The position numbers and the translations under genes were made by a program. The notes below the pieces were generated by a model, which saw only the letters and a list, made by a program, of their open reading frames with translations, was not told where the DNA came from and made no database searches. Below are positions 46,008 through 55,544 of a stretch of DNA of 64,000 nucleotides, piece by piece (the stretch's first letter is position 1; every line of letters begins with the position of its first letter). Source of the stretch: Agrobacterium tumefaciens (GTDB lineage Bacteria; Pseudomonadota; Alphaproteobacteria; Rhizobiales; Rhizobiaceae); the NCBI RefSeq assembly GCF_000834635.1, contig NZ_JXQV01000006.1:282081-346080 (forward strand). Direction: 5' to 3'.

Positions 46008-47540
46008 ATGAAGATAATAAAGAGCGGACTGACAGCCTTTGTGGCGCTGGCACTATCCGGCGTGGCATTTGCCGCAACGCCGGCATTCGCTGCCGGTAAA
46101 ATGACGATTTCCTCGCCGCAGGATCCCGGCAGCTGGGACCCGATCGATACGTTTCTGGTTCAGTGGGCCGCCGTTGCGACCAATATTTTCGACGGCCTGA
46201 CCTATCGCGGCCCGGATTTGAAGCTGGTGCCCGGTCTTGCTGAATCCTGGGAAGAGCTGGACGAAGGCAAGCGCATTCGCTTCAAGCTTCGCCAGAATGT
46301 GAAGTTCCACAATGGCGAGCCCTTCAATGCTGAGGCCGTCAAGTTTACCTTTGATCGCCTGCTTGGCGAACAGGGTGCCAAGGGACCGCAGCGGTCCAAC
46401 TATACGGCTATCGAGAGCGTCGAGATTATCGACGACAACACGGTCGATATGAAGCTGAAGGCCCCGGATCCTGTTCTGCTGACCAAGCTTGCCGGATATG
46501 GCTCGATGATCGTTCCGCCGAAATACATCCAGGAAAAGGGTGAGGACAACTTCAACACCAATCCGGTTGGCACTGGCGCGTTCAAATTCGTGTCCTATGC
46601 GCCGAAGGTGAATATCAAGCTTGAAGCCAATGCCGATTACTGGGGCGGCGCGCCAAAGCTGTCGGAACTCGACTATCGCTTCATCTCGGAACCTGCGACA
46701 GCCGTTGCCGAGCTTCAGGCTGGCCGCGTCGATCTCGTCATTCCGCCAACCATTCCAATTGGCATGTTGCCGGTGATTCAGGGCGATTCCAATCTGGAAA
46801 TCGTCAGTGTGCCCGGCCCGACCGTGGATGCGCTGCGCTTCAACACCCGCGATGGCATTACCAAGGATCCCAAGGTTCGCAAGGCGATCATAATGGCGGT
46901 GGATCGCGCCACCATCGTGAAATCCATTCTGGCAGGCCAAGGTTCTGAAATAGCAAGCTTCCAGGGCGAGCTTTCCTTCGGCTACGACGCGGATCTGAAG
47001 CCACTTCCTTACGATCCTGAAGGTGCGAAGAAGCTCCTCGCTGAGGCTGGCGTCAAGCCGGGCTCTACCGTTCAGGTCGATATTCGTGGCAATGATGCGA
47101 CGATGAACGAGGTCACGCAGGTTATCGCCAGCTACCTGCAGATGGTCGGCATCACCGCGACCATCAAGCCATACGAAACCAACGTTCTGCTGAACGACAT
47201 CATCCCGCAGGGAAAGACCGGCGCGATGTTCCAGCAGAAATGGGGTGGATGGACGTTCGATTACGACAACACGGCCTACTCCATGTACCACTCCGGCGAA
47301 AAGTGGAACCCTTACGAAAAGGACGAGGCGCTGGACAAGTTGCTGGAATCCCAGCGTCCGCTGACAGACCGCGCAGAGCGTGAGCGTATCCTTAAGGAAG
47401 TTGGCAAATACACAGCTGAAAAGGCGCTGGAACTGCCGCTTTATAACACGAATGCGATCTATGGCGTCAGCAAGAAGGTCAAGAACTTCGTTGCCGCACC
47501 GGATAACCGCCTGAAGCTCACCGACGTCACCGTCGAGTAA
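46008..47540 (+). CDS. Oligopeptide-type ABC solute-binding protein (family 5), system 2
   Basis: A 510-residue periplasmic protein with signal peptide SGLTAFVALALSGVAFAATPAFA. Family 5 features are SSPQDPGSWDPIDTF, NIFDGLTYRGPDLKLVPGLAESW, KLRQNVKFHNGEPFNAEAVKFTFDRL and GTGAFKFVSYAPKVNIKLEANADYWGG. It resembles dipeptide/glutathione-type binding proteins in general pattern. GAGAGGAA precedes the ATG. A carboxypeptidase-like gene at the end of the operon suggests a peptide-like ligand. Confidence 0.94.
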   Translation: MKIIKSGLTAFVALALSGVAFAATPAFAAGKMTISSPQDPGSWDPIDTFLVQWAAVATNIFDGLTYRGPDLKLVPGLAESWEELDEGKRIRFKLRQNVKFHNGEPFNAEAVKFTFDRLLGEQGAKGPQRSNYTAIESVEIIDDNTVDMKLKAPDPVLLTKLAGYGSMIVPPKYIQEKGEDNFNTNPVGTGAFKFVSYAPKVNIKLEANADYWGGAPKLSELDYRFISEPATAVAELQAGRVDLVIPPTIPIGMLPVIQGDSNLEIVSVPGPTVDALRFNTRDGITKDPKVRKAIIMAVDRATIVKSILAGQGSEIASFQGELSFGYDADLKPLPYDPEGAKKLLAEAGVKPGSTVQVDIRGNDATMNEVTQVIASYLQMVGITATIKPYETNVLLNDIIPQGKTGAMFQQKWGGWTFDYDNTAYSMYHSGEKWNPYEKDEALDKLLESQRPLTDRAERERILKEVGKYTAEKALELPLYNTNAIYGVSKKVKNFVAAPDNRLKLTDVTVE

Positions 47541-47549
47541 TCAGCATTT

Positions 47550-47574
47550 GACGCCGCTCCACCGGGGCGGCGTC
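47550..47574 (+). other. Intercistronic hairpin after binding-protein gene, system 2
   Basis: GACGCCGC (47550-47557) pairs with GCGGCGTC (47567-47574), with CC/GG extending the stem inward. No T run follows. It begins ten bases after the stop codon. Confidence 0.75.
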
Positions 47575-47600
47575 ACCATTCTCAATTCAAGGAAAAGAAC

Positions 47601-48524
47601 GTGGCCGGTTTCCTCATCAAGCGATTGTTGCAGGCGTTTTTCGTCGTCATCGCCATCACGCTGCTCGTCTCCTTTGCCATTCGCCTGACCGGCGACCCCG
47701 CCGTGACCATGTTTCAGGGCGGCGGCAGCATGACGGAAGAGGATTTGGCGCGCATCCGCGTGGCGCTTGGTACCGACCAGCCGTTTTTTGTCCAATATTG
47801 GAACTTCCTCAAAGGCCTTGTGACCTTCGATCTCGGAAAAAGCTTCGTTGGCGGTACGCCCGTCTCGCGGTTGATTGGCGATGCACTGCCCGCCACATTG
47901 ATGCTCGCCTTCATTTCCATGGTTGTATCCATCGCGCTGTCGATCCCGCTCGGCATCAAGGCCGCGACATCCAAGGGTAAGGGTGTCGATCAGGCAATCC
48001 GCATCTTCTCGCTGCTTGGCCTGTCATTCCCCAATTTCTGGCTCGCACTTATGCTGGTTCTCTTGTTTTCGATCACTCTGGGCTGGTTGCCGCCAAGCGG
48101 TATGGGCGGCTTTGTGAGCTACATCATGCCTGCGCTGACCATGGGCGTTATTCTGACGGCCACCAATGTTCGCCTCGTTCGCACGGCCATGCTCGACACC
48201 TTGCAGTCTCAATATATCATGGTTGCGCGCGCCAAGGGGCTCAGCGAAAGCAAGGTTCTTTACAAGCACGCGCTGCGCAACTGCGCCGTTCCGCTCATCA
48301 CCTATTTCGGTCTTCAGTTCGGCGGATTGCTGGGCGGCATCGTGGTCATTGAGCGAGTGTTCAACTGGCCCGGCATGGGCTCGCTTGCATTCGATGCCGT
48401 CGGCGCGCGCGATTATCCGGTGTTGCAGGCCGTTATCACTGTGCTGTCACTGATGATCGTCGGCATCAATCTTCTGGTCGATATTGCTTACGGGCTGGTC
48501 GATCCCCGTATTCGCACGGAGTAA
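47601..48524 (+). CDS. Oligopeptide-type ABC permease (DppB type), system 2
   Basis: A 307-residue inner-membrane protein starting at GTG 47601 with AAGGAAAAG upstream. Typical parts are FLIKRLLQAFFVVIAITLLVSF, RLTGDPAVTMFQGG and the EAA loop YIMVARAKGLSESKVLYKHALRNCAVPLIT. The DppC-type partner starts five bases after its stop. Confidence 0.95.
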   Translation: MAGFLIKRLLQAFFVVIAITLLVSFAIRLTGDPAVTMFQGGGSMTEEDLARIRVALGTDQPFFVQYWNFLKGLVTFDLGKSFVGGTPVSRLIGDALPATLMLAFISMVVSIALSIPLGIKAATSKGKGVDQAIRIFSLLGLSFPNFWLALMLVLLFSITLGWLPPSGMGGFVSYIMPALTMGVILTATNVRLVRTAMLDTLQSQYIMVARAKGLSESKVLYKHALRNCAVPLITYFGLQFGGLLGGIVVIERVFNWPGMGSLAFDAVGARDYPVLQAVITVLSLMIVGINLLVDIAYGLVDPRIRTE

Positions 48525-48529
48525 CCCAC

Positions 48530-49378
48530 ATGGCTGCCAACACCTTCCGTCGGTCGCGCTTTTACAGCCTTGAGTTCATTCTCGGTGCCGCGCTGACTGT
48601 TGTCATCTGCGCCGCCGTGCTTCTATCCGATGTGCTTTTTCCCGGTGGAGCAGAAAAGATCGATCTGATGGCGCGGCTTGCCAAACCCTTTGCAAGCGCC
48701 GCACATCCCTTCGGCACAGATCCGCTGGGGCGCGATGTGCTGGCCCGGGTCGTTGCGGGCGGCAAAATTTCACTGCTGGTCGGCTTCACATCGGTTATCG
48801 GTGCGGTTGTGTTTGGCGTGCTGATGGGCCTGATTGCGGGCTATTACCGTGGCTTCTGGGACATGGTGGTTATGCGCTTTGCCGATATCCAGCTAGCCAT
48901 GCCCTTCATCCTTCTCGCCATCACCTTCATCGCCATCGTTGGTGGCAGCCTCACCAACACCATCATCTTGCTGATCGTTTCTCAGTGGGTGCAATATGCG
49001 CGTCTGGTGCGTGGCTCGGTTCTGACACTGCGTGAGCGCGAATTCATCCTGTCCGCGCGGGCTATCGGCGTGAAGGACTGGCGCATTATCTTTCAGCACC
49101 TTCTACCGAACCTCGTTGGCCCGGTCATCGTGCTGATGACCTTGAATGTTGCCAACAATATTCTGCTGGAAAGCAGCCTGACATTCCTCGGCATGGGTGT
49201 CGATCCGACCATACCAAGCTGGGGCGGCATGCTGGCGGATGGCCGCACCTATCTGCAGATCGCATGGTGGGTCAGCGTATTTCCGGGCCTCGCAATTCTG
49301 CTCACCGTGCTTGGCCTCAATCTTCTGGGTGACTGGCTTCGTGACAGCCTTGATCCGACCGGCAGAACAGCAAGGTAG
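48530..49378 (+). CDS. Oligopeptide-type ABC permease (DppC type), system 2
   Basis: A 282-residue permease: one N-terminal helix, the periplasmic HPFGTDPLGRDVLARV segment, and an EAA loop FILSARAIGVKDWRIIFQHLLPNLVGPVI. The C-terminus NLLGDWLRDSLDP is typical. The metallopeptidase gene follows after six bases. Confidence 0.95.
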   Translation: MAANTFRRSRFYSLEFILGAALTVVICAAVLLSDVLFPGGAEKIDLMARLAKPFASAAHPFGTDPLGRDVLARVVAGGKISLLVGFTSVIGAVVFGVLMGLIAGYYRGFWDMVVMRFADIQLAMPFILLAITFIAIVGGSLTNTIILLIVSQWVQYARLVRGSVLTLREREFILSARAIGVKDWRIIFQHLLPNLVGPVIVLMTLNVANNILLESSLTFLGMGVDPTIPSWGGMLADGRTYLQIAWWVSVFPGLAILLTVLGLNLLGDWLRDSLDPTGRTAR

Positions 49379-49384
49379 AATATC

Positions 49385-51121
49385 ATGACGCAGATTTTCA
49401 GCCAAACGTTTGCTCGCACGTTGGATGATCTTGTACTTCATGCAGTTGAAGGTCAGACTTTCGAAGCATGGACCTTCGACGATGCGAAAAGCCGCCGAGA
49501 TGCCGAACGTCGCCTTGCGGACAAAGGTGTGACGGCGCGGATCCGGAGCGCTTACAAGCCTTTGCTTCACGCCTTTCTCGAAGAGATCGATTTAGCGGGC
49601 GTTGATCATATCAGGATCAGCTACCCCGTTCACGCCACTGCCGCTGCAAATCGTTTCCGGCTTGAAGCCTATCCGCTTGCGGCGCTTGCCGGGCAGGCAG
49701 AAATCGAATTTGTACCGCGTGAGGACGACGGTTTCTTCTATGACGTGGTTCTGACCCGCGCTGGAGAAACCGAGACACTGAAAGTCTTCGCGCCCAACCG
49801 CGTGCATGTGGATGTCGTTGGCGAAACCAATGTGTCGCCAACGGGTTGGCTGTGGCGTGATGGCGATGAGGTTGGCGAACGGCTGGAAACGGATTATGAG
49901 CGCCTGTTCGCATCGGCCATTCAAGCCGTTGCAGAGCATGATTGGGGCAATGACGAGCCCTATTTCGAAGAACTGAATATCCGCGTTCTCTTTCCATGCG
50001 AAGATCAACCGCTTGCCATCGGCGATGAAGTCATCAGCCTGCGTGAAGCGCTGCATGAGGATTTCTACTTCTCCCTGCTCGAATTCTTCCAAAAGAAATC
50101 AGGCCGCCCGCTGGGTGATCGTGGGCTGAAGCCGGGCCAGATTGTTCCTGAGATCATAGGTAGTGCCGGTGAGATTTCTGTTCTGATTGAGGAACAGCCG
50201 CTCGGCACTAGCTTCATCGACGCAGCCGATCAACTGATCGATACGGCCGCAGCACCTCTTTCGGCGGCACAAATATCGCGCCTGTTGACCGAAGTTGGTG
50301 GAGAAGAGTTTACCGCGCACGCGCGTTCAGGGCGGCAGGTTTCGGCGCGCTATATCAAGGGGAGCGATGCTGCCGTGATGATCAGCGGTGGGCAACATCC
50401 GAACGAGACGACGGGCATTGTCGGAGCGTTACGTGCGGCGCGCGAATTGCAAAAGCGGACAGGTGCGCATTTCACCATTTCGCCGCTTGAAAACCCTGAT
50501 GGTTACGCCATCCACCAGCGGCTTCGTGTGGACAATCCAAGGCATATGCACCATGCCGCGCGCTACACTGCCCTGGGTGACGATCTCGAATACCGGACAT
50601 CAGAAAATTCAGGCGCGCATCTCAACGAGAAGGCCATTCGCTTTGCAGCGCAGGAATTGAGCGGTGCGACCCTGAATGTGAACCTGCATGGCTACCCGTC
50701 GCATGAATGGACCCGCCCGCTTTCTGGCTATGTGCCTCGTAATTTTGCCATGTGGACTCTGCCAAAGGGCTTTTTCCTGGTTATACGGCACCACCGCGAA
50801 TGGGCCGAACAAGCGGAAATTTTGCTCGATAAGGTGACGCGCCATCTGGGTACGATACCCGGCCTGCTGGAGTATAATGATCGCCAGATCGCGCTTTACG
50901 AAACCCATGCAGGCGAAACCGGCTTTCGCCTCATCAACGGTTTTCCGTGCCTGTCTTCCGTTGATGATCGCCACACAGTTCCCATGACGCTCATCACCGA
51001 ATACCCCGATGAAACCATCTATGGGGATGATTTCATTGCCGGCCACACGGCGCAGATGCAGACCGTGATATCCGCCTATAAGGCATGGCAGGAGATCGTG
51101 GCACTACGGGCGAGCGTGTAG
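49385..51121 (+). CDS. M14 family zinc carboxypeptidase-like protein with long N-terminal domain
   Basis: A 578-residue protein. The M14 zinc site is visible in the C-terminal half: H-x-x-E in GGQHPNETTG (about residue 336) and H in NLHGYPSHEW (about 435); the E in LITEYPDE (about 538) may be the catalytic base. The first 300 residues have no recognised domain and no signal peptide, so the protein is probably cytoplasmic. As last gene of transporter operon 2 it could process the imported peptide-like compound or hydrolyse an amide. The enzyme activity is inferred from motifs only. Confidence 0.85.
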   Translation: MTQIFSQTFARTLDDLVLHAVEGQTFEAWTFDDAKSRRDAERRLADKGVTARIRSAYKPLLHAFLEEIDLAGVDHIRISYPVHATAAANRFRLEAYPLAALAGQAEIEFVPREDDGFFYDVVLTRAGETETLKVFAPNRVHVDVVGETNVSPTGWLWRDGDEVGERLETDYERLFASAIQAVAEHDWGNDEPYFEELNIRVLFPCEDQPLAIGDEVISLREALHEDFYFSLLEFFQKKSGRPLGDRGLKPGQIVPEIIGSAGEISVLIEEQPLGTSFIDAADQLIDTAAAPLSAAQISRLLTEVGGEEFTAHARSGRQVSARYIKGSDAAVMISGGQHPNETTGIVGALRAARELQKRTGAHFTISPLENPDGYAIHQRLRVDNPRHMHHAARYTALGDDLEYRTSENSGAHLNEKAIRFAAQELSGATLNVNLHGYPSHEWTRPLSGYVPRNFAMWTLPKGFFLVIRHHREWAEQAEILLDKVTRHLGTIPGLLEYNDRQIALYETHAGETGFRLINGFPCLSSVDDRHTVPMTLITEYPDETIYGDDFIAGHTAQMQTVISAYKAWQEIVALRASV

Positions 51122-51144
51122 ACCACGCTTGCCCGCCATGTGAT

Positions 51145-52065
51145 TCAAGGATATTGCGCGCCCGCTGTCGATACATAGATCGAATAGAGCGATTTCGACG
51201 CGGTGATGAACAGTCGGTTCTTGCGCGCGCCGCCGAAGGTGAGGTTTGCGACCGTTTGCGGGACTTTGATCTTTCCGAGCAAAGTGCCGTCGGGCGAAAA
51301 GCAGTGAACGCCGTCTCCGGCGCTGGTCCAGATATTACCGGCGATATCCAGACGCAGACCATCCGGCAGGCCAGCGTCAACGCTGCAGAAATCGCGCCCG
51401 CCTGTCAGGCGTTTGTCATCGATCACATCAAAAACCCTGATGTTGCGTGGTCTGGTGATATCGTGGCTGGAGGAGGAATCGGCGATATAGAGCTTTGTCT
51501 CATCGGGCGAGAAAGCAAGGCCATTGGGCTGTCCGAAGTCGTCCACCATGATCTCGACCTCGCCGCTTGAAGGGTCGATACGGTAGACATTTCGGGTTTC
51601 CTGCTCAGGTTCGGATTTATAACCTTCGTAGTCTGAAAGAATGCCGTATGTCGGGTCGGTGAACCAGATGCTGCCATCCGAGCGGACCACGACATCATTG
51701 GGGGAGTTCAGCCGTTTGCCGCGATAGCGATCGGCTAGCACCGTGATCGAGCCGTCGATCTCCGTGCGGGTCACCCGTCTGGTGCCGTGTTCGCAGGTAA
51801 CAAGCCTGCCTTGGCGATCCCGCGTGTTGCCATTTGCAAAATTTGATGGCTGCCTGAAGACGGAAACGCCGTTTTGCGGGACCCAGCGCATGATGCGCTG
51901 GTTGGGAATATCGCTCCACAACAGGCAATTCAGATCTGAAAACCAGACCGGACCTTCTGCCCAGCGGCAGCCTGTATAAAGCTCTTCAAGCTCGGCATTG
52001 CCTGCAATCAGATAGCGGAAACGGTCGTCGTAAATTTCATAATGGGAAGCTGTGGCTTTCGTCAT
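51145..52065 (-). CDS. SMP-30/gluconolactonase family protein
   Basis: A 306-residue six-bladed beta-propeller enzyme. Conserved parts are CRWAEGPVWFSDLNCLLWSDIPNQRIMRW, RLNSPNDVVVRSDGSIWFTDPTYG, NGLAFSPDETKLYIAD and PDGLRLDIAGNIWTSAGDGV, containing the metal ligands Glu, Asn and Asp. Such enzymes open sugar lactones. The start at 52065 fits the family; the frame is open far upstream, but that part lies out of frame within the permease gene. It is the last gene of the ribose-type ABC operon, so the imported sugar is probably oxidised to a lactone. Confidence 0.94.
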   Translation of the reverse strand: MTKATASHYEIYDDRFRYLIAGNAELEELYTGCRWAEGPVWFSDLNCLLWSDIPNQRIMRWVPQNGVSVFRQPSNFANGNTRDRQGRLVTCEHGTRRVTRTEIDGSITVLADRYRGKRLNSPNDVVVRSDGSIWFTDPTYGILSDYEGYKSEPEQETRNVYRIDPSSGEVEIMVDDFGQPNGLAFSPDETKLYIADSSSSHDITRPRNIRVFDVIDDKRLTGGRDFCSVDAGLPDGLRLDIAGNIWTSAGDGVHCFSPDGTLLGKIKVPQTVANLTFGGARKNRLFITASKSLYSIYVSTAGAQYP

Positions 52066-52094
52066 GGGAATAATCCGAAACTTGAGGTTCGCGT

Positions 52095-53042
52095 TCAACG
52101 GAGCTTTTTCGGCCCGCTTGCTAGAAGAATGACGGAAATGATGATGAGGCCGGTCAGGATGAGGCGAATGCCCGCGCCAAAACCGTAAGTGTTGAGCATG
52201 GACACCACCAGAAACATGAAGAGCGAGGCACCCCAGATGCCCGGTACGTTGGAATCGCCACCCGCCACCGCCGTGCCGCCAATGACCACCACTGCTATCG
52301 ACATCAACAGATATTCGGCACCCATGTTGAGCGCTGCCCCGCCGGAGAAACTTGCCAGCAGATAGCCCGCGATGGCGGCCAGAACAGCGCACAGAACATA
52401 GGTTATGAAGCGGGTGCCATCCACGGGAATGCCCGTCATTCTGGCTGCGAACGTGCTCTGGCCAATGGCGGATATCCACCGCCCGTAGAAGCTGCGGTCG
52501 AGAAGTATCCATGCCAGCCCCGAAAGAAGGAGCGCAACGAGAGCGACATTGGGAATACCGAGCGTGCTGGAAATGGCGAAATCTGCCAGCATTTGTGGCG
52601 GTTTGATGCGAAGGCCGCGATTGCTCCAGATGGCGATGGATTGCACGATGAAGCTCATCGACAAGGTGGCGATGATGGGCGGAATGCGCAGGAGCTTGAT
52701 GAGAGCATAATTGCCGATACCAATCGCGATACCGATGCCGATCGCCACCAGCAGGCCGGGCAGGATCATGGTATCCGACACATCCATGAACTTCAGCGCA
52801 ATGGTACCCGACAGCGTCATGGTTGCGGGCACGCACAGATCGATGTTGCCGGGACCCAGCGTGATGACGAACATCTGGCCGATGCCGACGATGACGGAAA
52901 AGGCTGCAAATGTGAGGGCTGCATGCGACAGGCCGAAAGAACTGGCACCGCCGGTAAACAGCACCGTGATGATCCACACCGCAATGGTGGCGACGAAGGA
53001 CCATATCCAGGGTTTCTTCGAAAACTTCTGCAAGGCACTCAT
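52095..53042 (-). CDS. Ribose-type ABC permease 2
   Basis: A 315-residue inner-membrane protein of the RbsC/BPD_transp_2 family, very hydrophobic throughout. IVGIGQMFVITLGPGNIDLCVPATMTLSG matches the family signature, and GGTAVAGGDSNVPGIWGASLF is the conserved C-terminal loop. Its ATG overlaps the stop of the first permease by four bases (ATGA). Confidence 0.94.
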   Translation of the reverse strand: MSALQKFSKKPWIWSFVATIAVWIITVLFTGGASSFGLSHAALTFAAFSVIVGIGQMFVITLGPGNIDLCVPATMTLSGTIALKFMDVSDTMILPGLLVAIGIGIAIGIGNYALIKLLRIPPIIATLSMSFIVQSIAIWSNRGLRIKPPQMLADFAISSTLGIPNVALVALLLSGLAWILLDRSFYGRWISAIGQSTFAARMTGIPVDGTRFITYVLCAVLAAIAGYLLASFSGGAALNMGAEYLLMSIAVVVIGGTAVAGGDSNVPGIWGASLFMFLVVSMLNTYGFGAGIRLILTGLIIISVILLASGPKKLR

Positions 53043-53980
53043 TGGTTTTTCTCCCGCTTTTCGAGGCGGTTCAGCAATAGCCTCAGGCCGAGAACGACGA
53101 TGAGGATGGCCCCCTGCGCGCCAATCTGCCAATCGGGAGAAATGCGCATGAAGGACAGGAAGGACCCGGCCAAGGTCAGTGTCAGCGCGCCGATGACAGC
53201 ACCGATGGGCGAAACGCGGCCGCCCACAAACTCGCCGCCACCAAGGATGACACCGGCAATGGACAGCAGCGTATAACGCAGGGCAATATTGGCATCGGCA
53301 GATGTTGTCAGCCCCACAAGGGCAATACCCGCCAGCACCGCAAAGAAACCGGCAAGCGCAAAGGTCGCTGCCCGAATGCCGATGACGGACCAGCCGGAGC
53401 GCTCCACGGAGCGAAAATTGCCGCCGACGCCGCGCATCAAGACGCCGAAGGAGGAGCGCATGACGATGTAGTGCGCAATGGCCGCGATGATGATGCTGGC
53501 AACGATGGCCATCGGCAAGAAAGCGGGCTTTGCCGTCATGATGGCACGGACCCAGCCGGGAGCGGCACCGCCGGGCGATGGCAACAGCAGCACCGCAAGC
53601 CCGCCCCACACGAAGCTCATGCCAAGCGTGACGACAATGGACGGCAGCGTTCTGATATGGATCAGCGTACCCATCACCGCATAGACAGCAATTGCTGCGG
53701 CAAAAATCAGGATGCCGAGGAATGGTGAGCTTTGCAGGTAGGTGGCGGTGACGCAGGCGCAGAAACTGACAAATGTTCCCATGGAAAGATCAAGATCATT
53801 GACCGAAATGATCAGCATCTGTGCAATGGTGGCCAGCGCAATGGGAACTGCGAGATTGAACAGCAGGTTGAGGCCTGTGTAACTCATGGTGCGTGGCTGC
53901 ATGTAGAACACGGCCACCAGAAGTATAGCCAGCGAGGCTGCCGGAATGATGAGGCGCAAGGCGTTGGTTGAGAGTTTCAT
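53039..53980 (-). CDS. Ribose-type ABC permease 1
   Basis: A 313-residue RbsC-like permease: MLIISVNDLDLSMGTFVSFCACV is the family signature, LGGGEFVGGRVSPIGAVIGAL the conserved C-terminal loop. Two different permeases suggest a heterodimeric channel. Its start overlaps the ATPase stop by four bases. Confidence 0.94.
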   Translation of the reverse strand: MKLSTNALRLIIPAASLAILLVAVFYMQPRTMSYTGLNLLFNLAVPIALATIAQMLIISVNDLDLSMGTFVSFCACVTATYLQSSPFLGILIFAAAIAVYAVMGTLIHIRTLPSIVVTLGMSFVWGGLAVLLLPSPGGAAPGWVRAIMTAKPAFLPMAIVASIIIAAIAHYIVMRSSFGVLMRGVGGNFRSVERSGWSVIGIRAATFALAGFFAVLAGIALVGLTTSADANIALRYTLLSIAGVILGGGEFVGGRVSPIGAVIGALTLTLAGSFLSFMRISPDWQIGAQGAILIVVLGLRLLLNRLEKREKNQ

Positions 53981-55440
53981 GCGTGTGCGTCTCCGGAAAA
54001 AGATGCAGCAAGCACTGCCTGTTCGTTGATCTCATCGCCCTTGAGTTCAGCCTGAATACTGCCCTCGCGGAACACATAGACCCGGTCGCAAAGACGGATT
54101 TCATCCATTTCCGTCGAGTACCAGATGAAGGTCCGTCCGCCAGCAGCTTCGGCGCGCAAGATGTCATAGACCTCCTGCTTCGTGCCGATATCGACGCCGC
54201 GCATGGGATCATCCATCAGAACAGTTTCGGCAGTTGTGGCAAGAGCGCGGGCAAACAGCACCTTTTGCTGGTTGCCGCCGGAGAGCGAAAGGATCTTGTT
54301 ATCGACATCTGGCGTGCGGATTTCGATCCGCTTTTTCCAGCTTTCGCCGAGCGCATCTTCTTTTGTACGGTTCACCAGACCTGCTGGCGAAAAGTCGCGC
54401 AGAGATGCGATGCTGAGGTTTTTCAGAATGCTCCACAGCGGAAAGGTGCCGTTCAGACTTCTGTCACCGGCCACGAAGGCGATATCCTGATGGCGCGTGG
54501 GAAACCAGTTGCTGTTGCGCGAGGTATAAAGGTCCAGCAGTGCTTCTGTCTGGCCATGACCACCAAGACCGGCCAGCCCGATAATCTCGCCCTTGTAGGC
54601 TTCAAACGGATAGCCCTGGCCTTTTCTCGGCGGCATGGACAGAACCTTTGGCCCGAATGTGCGGGTGGATTGGCGATGCCCGTCCTGTTCCTTCATCACG
54701 CTGCCCATGGCCTCGACCAGCGTCTTGTTGGTGAATTCGGCAGCGGGCCTGTTGGCAACCACCTTGCCATCCTTCATCACCACCACGCGTGTTGCGGTGG
54801 ACAGGATTTCTCCGAGGATGTGAGAAATAAGCAGCACCGCGCCGCCTGCGCGAACGAAACGGCGGACATAATCCATCAGTTGCTCGGCCAGACCCGCATC
54901 CAGAGAGGATGTCGGCTCGTCCAGAATGACGAGCTTCGGCTCCTCGTTCACACCGGCAAAGTTGATTGCAATTTCCACCATCTGCCGCTCGGCAATGGAA
55001 AGGTCCGAAATGGTCAGGTCGCAATCGATGCCATGGTTGGGAAATATGTCGTCCAGCTTGGTGCGGATCAGGGTCAGCGCACGGCTGCGCCAGTTCCTGC
55101 CCTTCATGTCCGTGTGCATGATGCGCACGTTTTCATTGATCGCGAGGTTCGGGCAGAGCGACAGTTCCTGGAACACGCAGCGCACGCCGTTTGCACGCGC
55201 AGCCGCAATTCCATAGCTGCTGGGCTTGCCACCGTAGGAAACCGAGCCCTCATGCGGGGTCAGTCCACCATTGATAACATTGACGATGGTGGATTTTCCG
55301 GCACCATTGTGCCCAACAAGGCCGAGGCATTCGCCTGAGCGAATGACAAGATCGGCACCATCCAGCGCCTTGACGGCACCGAACACCACTTTTACGCCGC
55401 GTGCCGCGACCACTTCTTCAGTTGAGTTGAGTTCATTCAT
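53977..55440 (-). CDS. Ribose-type ABC ATPase (RbsA/MglA type)
   Basis: A 487-residue protein with two ABC domains. The N-terminal half has Walker A GHNGAGKST (about residue 41), LSIAERQMVEIA and LVILDEPTSSLD. The C-terminal half has a degenerate Walker A (GLGGHGQTE), the signature LSGGNQQKVLFARAL and VLMDDPMRGVDIGTK, as is normal for this family. It is slightly short compared with RbsA. A perfect 11-bp hairpin lies between it and the upstream binding-protein gene. Confidence 0.94.
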   Translation of the reverse strand: MNELNSTEEVVAARGVKVVFGAVKALDGADLVIRSGECLGLVGHNGAGKSTIVNVINGGLTPHEGSVSYGGKPSSYGIAAARANGVRCVFQELSLCPNLAINENVRIMHTDMKGRNWRSRALTLIRTKLDDIFPNHGIDCDLTISDLSIAERQMVEIAINFAGVNEEPKLVILDEPTSSLDAGLAEQLMDYVRRFVRAGGAVLLISHILGEILSTATRVVVMKDGKVVANRPAAEFTNKTLVEAMGSVMKEQDGHRQSTRTFGPKVLSMPPRKGQGYPFEAYKGEIIGLAGLGGHGQTEALLDLYTSRNSNWFPTRHQDIAFVAGDRSLNGTFPLWSILKNLSIASLRDFSPAGLVNRTKEDALGESWKKRIEIRTPDVDNKILSLSGGNQQKVLFARALATTAETVLMDDPMRGVDIGTKQEVYDILRAEAAGGRTFIWYSTEMDEIRLCDRVYVFREGSIQAELKGDEINEQAVLAASFSGDAHA

Positions 55441-55485
55441 CAGCCGTTACGCCATGTTATGCAGCCGCTGCCACAGCCTCGCAAC

Positions 55486-55515
55486 CACCGCAGCGCCGGT
55501 TTCAGCGCTGCGGTG
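55486..55515 (-). other. Intercistronic hairpin after binding-protein gene, ribose-type operon
   Basis: CACCGCAGCGC (55486-55496) and GCGCTGCGGTG (55505-55515) form a perfect 11-bp stem with an eight-base loop, about 30 bases after the binding-protein stop. No T run follows on the minus strand. Confidence 0.8.
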
Positions 55516-55544
55516 TGTTTGTGCTTGAAGGTGAAACCGCCCGC

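Noticed and set aside
46053..47291. A 412-codon minus-strand open frame opposite the system 2 binding-protein gene
   Set aside because: It is a shadow caused by high GC at third codon positions; the plus-strand gene has signal peptide, family motifs and ribosome binding site.
51145..53004. A 619-codon open frame running through the second ribose-type permease into the SMP-30 gene
   Set aside because: The first half is out of frame with the permease gene and gives a His/Arg/Ser-rich translation; only the part from 52065 is a real protein.
53968..55338. A 456-codon plus-strand open frame opposite the ribose-type ATPase
   Set aside because: The minus strand carries an unmistakable two-domain ABC ATPase; the plus frame has no recognisable protein pattern.
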